Shown piece after piece: positions 5,520 to 5,596 of a DNA stretch of 5,596 bases (its first letter is position 1; every line of letters starts with the position of its first letter). Origin of the DNA: Akkermansia sp. (GTDB lineage Bacteria; Verrucomicrobiota; Verrucomicrobiia; Verrucomicrobiales; Akkermansiaceae); NCBI GenBank assembly GCA_017628435.1, contig JAGBZE010000107.1:1-5596 (forward strand), given 5' to 3'. Made by a program: the position numbers and the translations under genes. The notes beneath the pieces were generated by a model, which saw only the letters and a list, made by a program, of their open reading frames with translations, was not told the DNA's origin and ran no database searches.

Positions 5520-5573
5520 ATGCCAACATTCAAGGACATTACCTCACGCACCTTCACTGTCAAGGTGAAGTAA
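5520..5573 (+). CDS. Candidate 17-aa small ORF at the window edge
   Basis: ATG at 5520 opens MPTFKDITSRTFTVKVK and ends at TAA 5571-5573. It is preceded by AAAGGAA (5504-5510) at a normal distance of about 9 nt, the best-spaced Shine-Dalgarno in the window. It diverges from the RhuM remnant. The peptide has no recognisable domain. It could be a leader peptide, a tiny protein of a mobile element, or chance. The last codons can fold into short alternative hairpins (CACCTT with AAGGTG, or CTTCAC with GTGAAG) but no T-run follows. Confidence is low because a 17-codon ORF occurs easily by chance. Confidence 0.3.
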   Translation: MPTFKDITSRTFTVKVK

Positions 5574-5586
5574 TCGCCCCTCCCCC

Positions 5587-5592
5587 GAGGAA
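5587..5592 (+). promoter_or_regulatory. Shine-Dalgarno-like GAGGAA at the right edge
   Basis: GAGGAA lies 14 nt after the small ORF's stop and just before the window ends. With an ATG a few bases further on it would serve a plus-strand gene outside the window, in the same operon as the small ORF. The start codon is not visible, so this is tentative. Confidence 0.3.
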
Positions 5593-5596
5593 ACAA

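Overview
The window holds four intact protein genes, one broken gene, one candidate tiny ORF and an unusual set of palindromic repeats. Base composition is moderately GC-rich. The three promoters before the metabolic, membrane and transporter genes are classical sigma-70 type (TTGAC[A/G], 17-18 nt, TATA-like). None of the four intact genes has a properly spaced Shine-Dalgarno. Canonical promoters, weak Shine-Dalgarno use and an anaerobe-type biotin-dependent carboxyltransferase would fit a gut-associated Verrucomicrobiota (Akkermansia-like) bacterium. This placement is inference with low to moderate confidence; the sequence does not prove it.

Positions 1-1736: a minus-strand gene for an oxaloacetate decarboxylase alpha / transcarboxylase-5S type carboxyltransferase, 499 aa, with its own promoter and a strong intrinsic terminator, so it looks monocistronic. 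It lacks the biotin-carrier domain and must use a separate carrier protein. Positions 1737-2126: a divergent plus-strand gene for a three-helix membrane protein of unknown function; its promoter predicts transcription starting exactly at the ATG (leaderless). Positions 2123-3319: a minus-strand major facilitator transporter, convergent with the membrane protein gene; the stop codons overlap. Its promoter also predicts a leader of only about 5 nt.

Positions 3440-4838: an accessory module. A minus-strand AAA ATPase of the AAA_14/DUF4143 type (412 aa) is bracketed by two nearly identical 41-nt imperfect palindromes in direct orientation (40/41 identical). A third, shorter palindrome of the same sequence family abuts its start codon and carries the predicted -10 element in its loop. 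The protein has an intact Walker A and B, a predicted winged helix and a PD-(D/E)XK-like C-terminal core. Gene and palindromes together look like a self-contained, possibly mobile or autoregulated cassette, and are the most interesting part of the window.

Positions 4839-5596: a low-GC, gene-poor accessory stretch. It holds the N-terminal third of a RhuM-family gene, broken by a frameshift in an AT dinucleotide run and then truncated. Two 27-nt palindromes share a common core, one inside the RhuM remnant and one just past it. At the right edge a 17-codon ORF with a good Shine-Dalgarno is followed by a second Shine-Dalgarno-like sequence, suggesting another gene begins just outside the window. 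Positions 4842-5074 hold no gene I can support.
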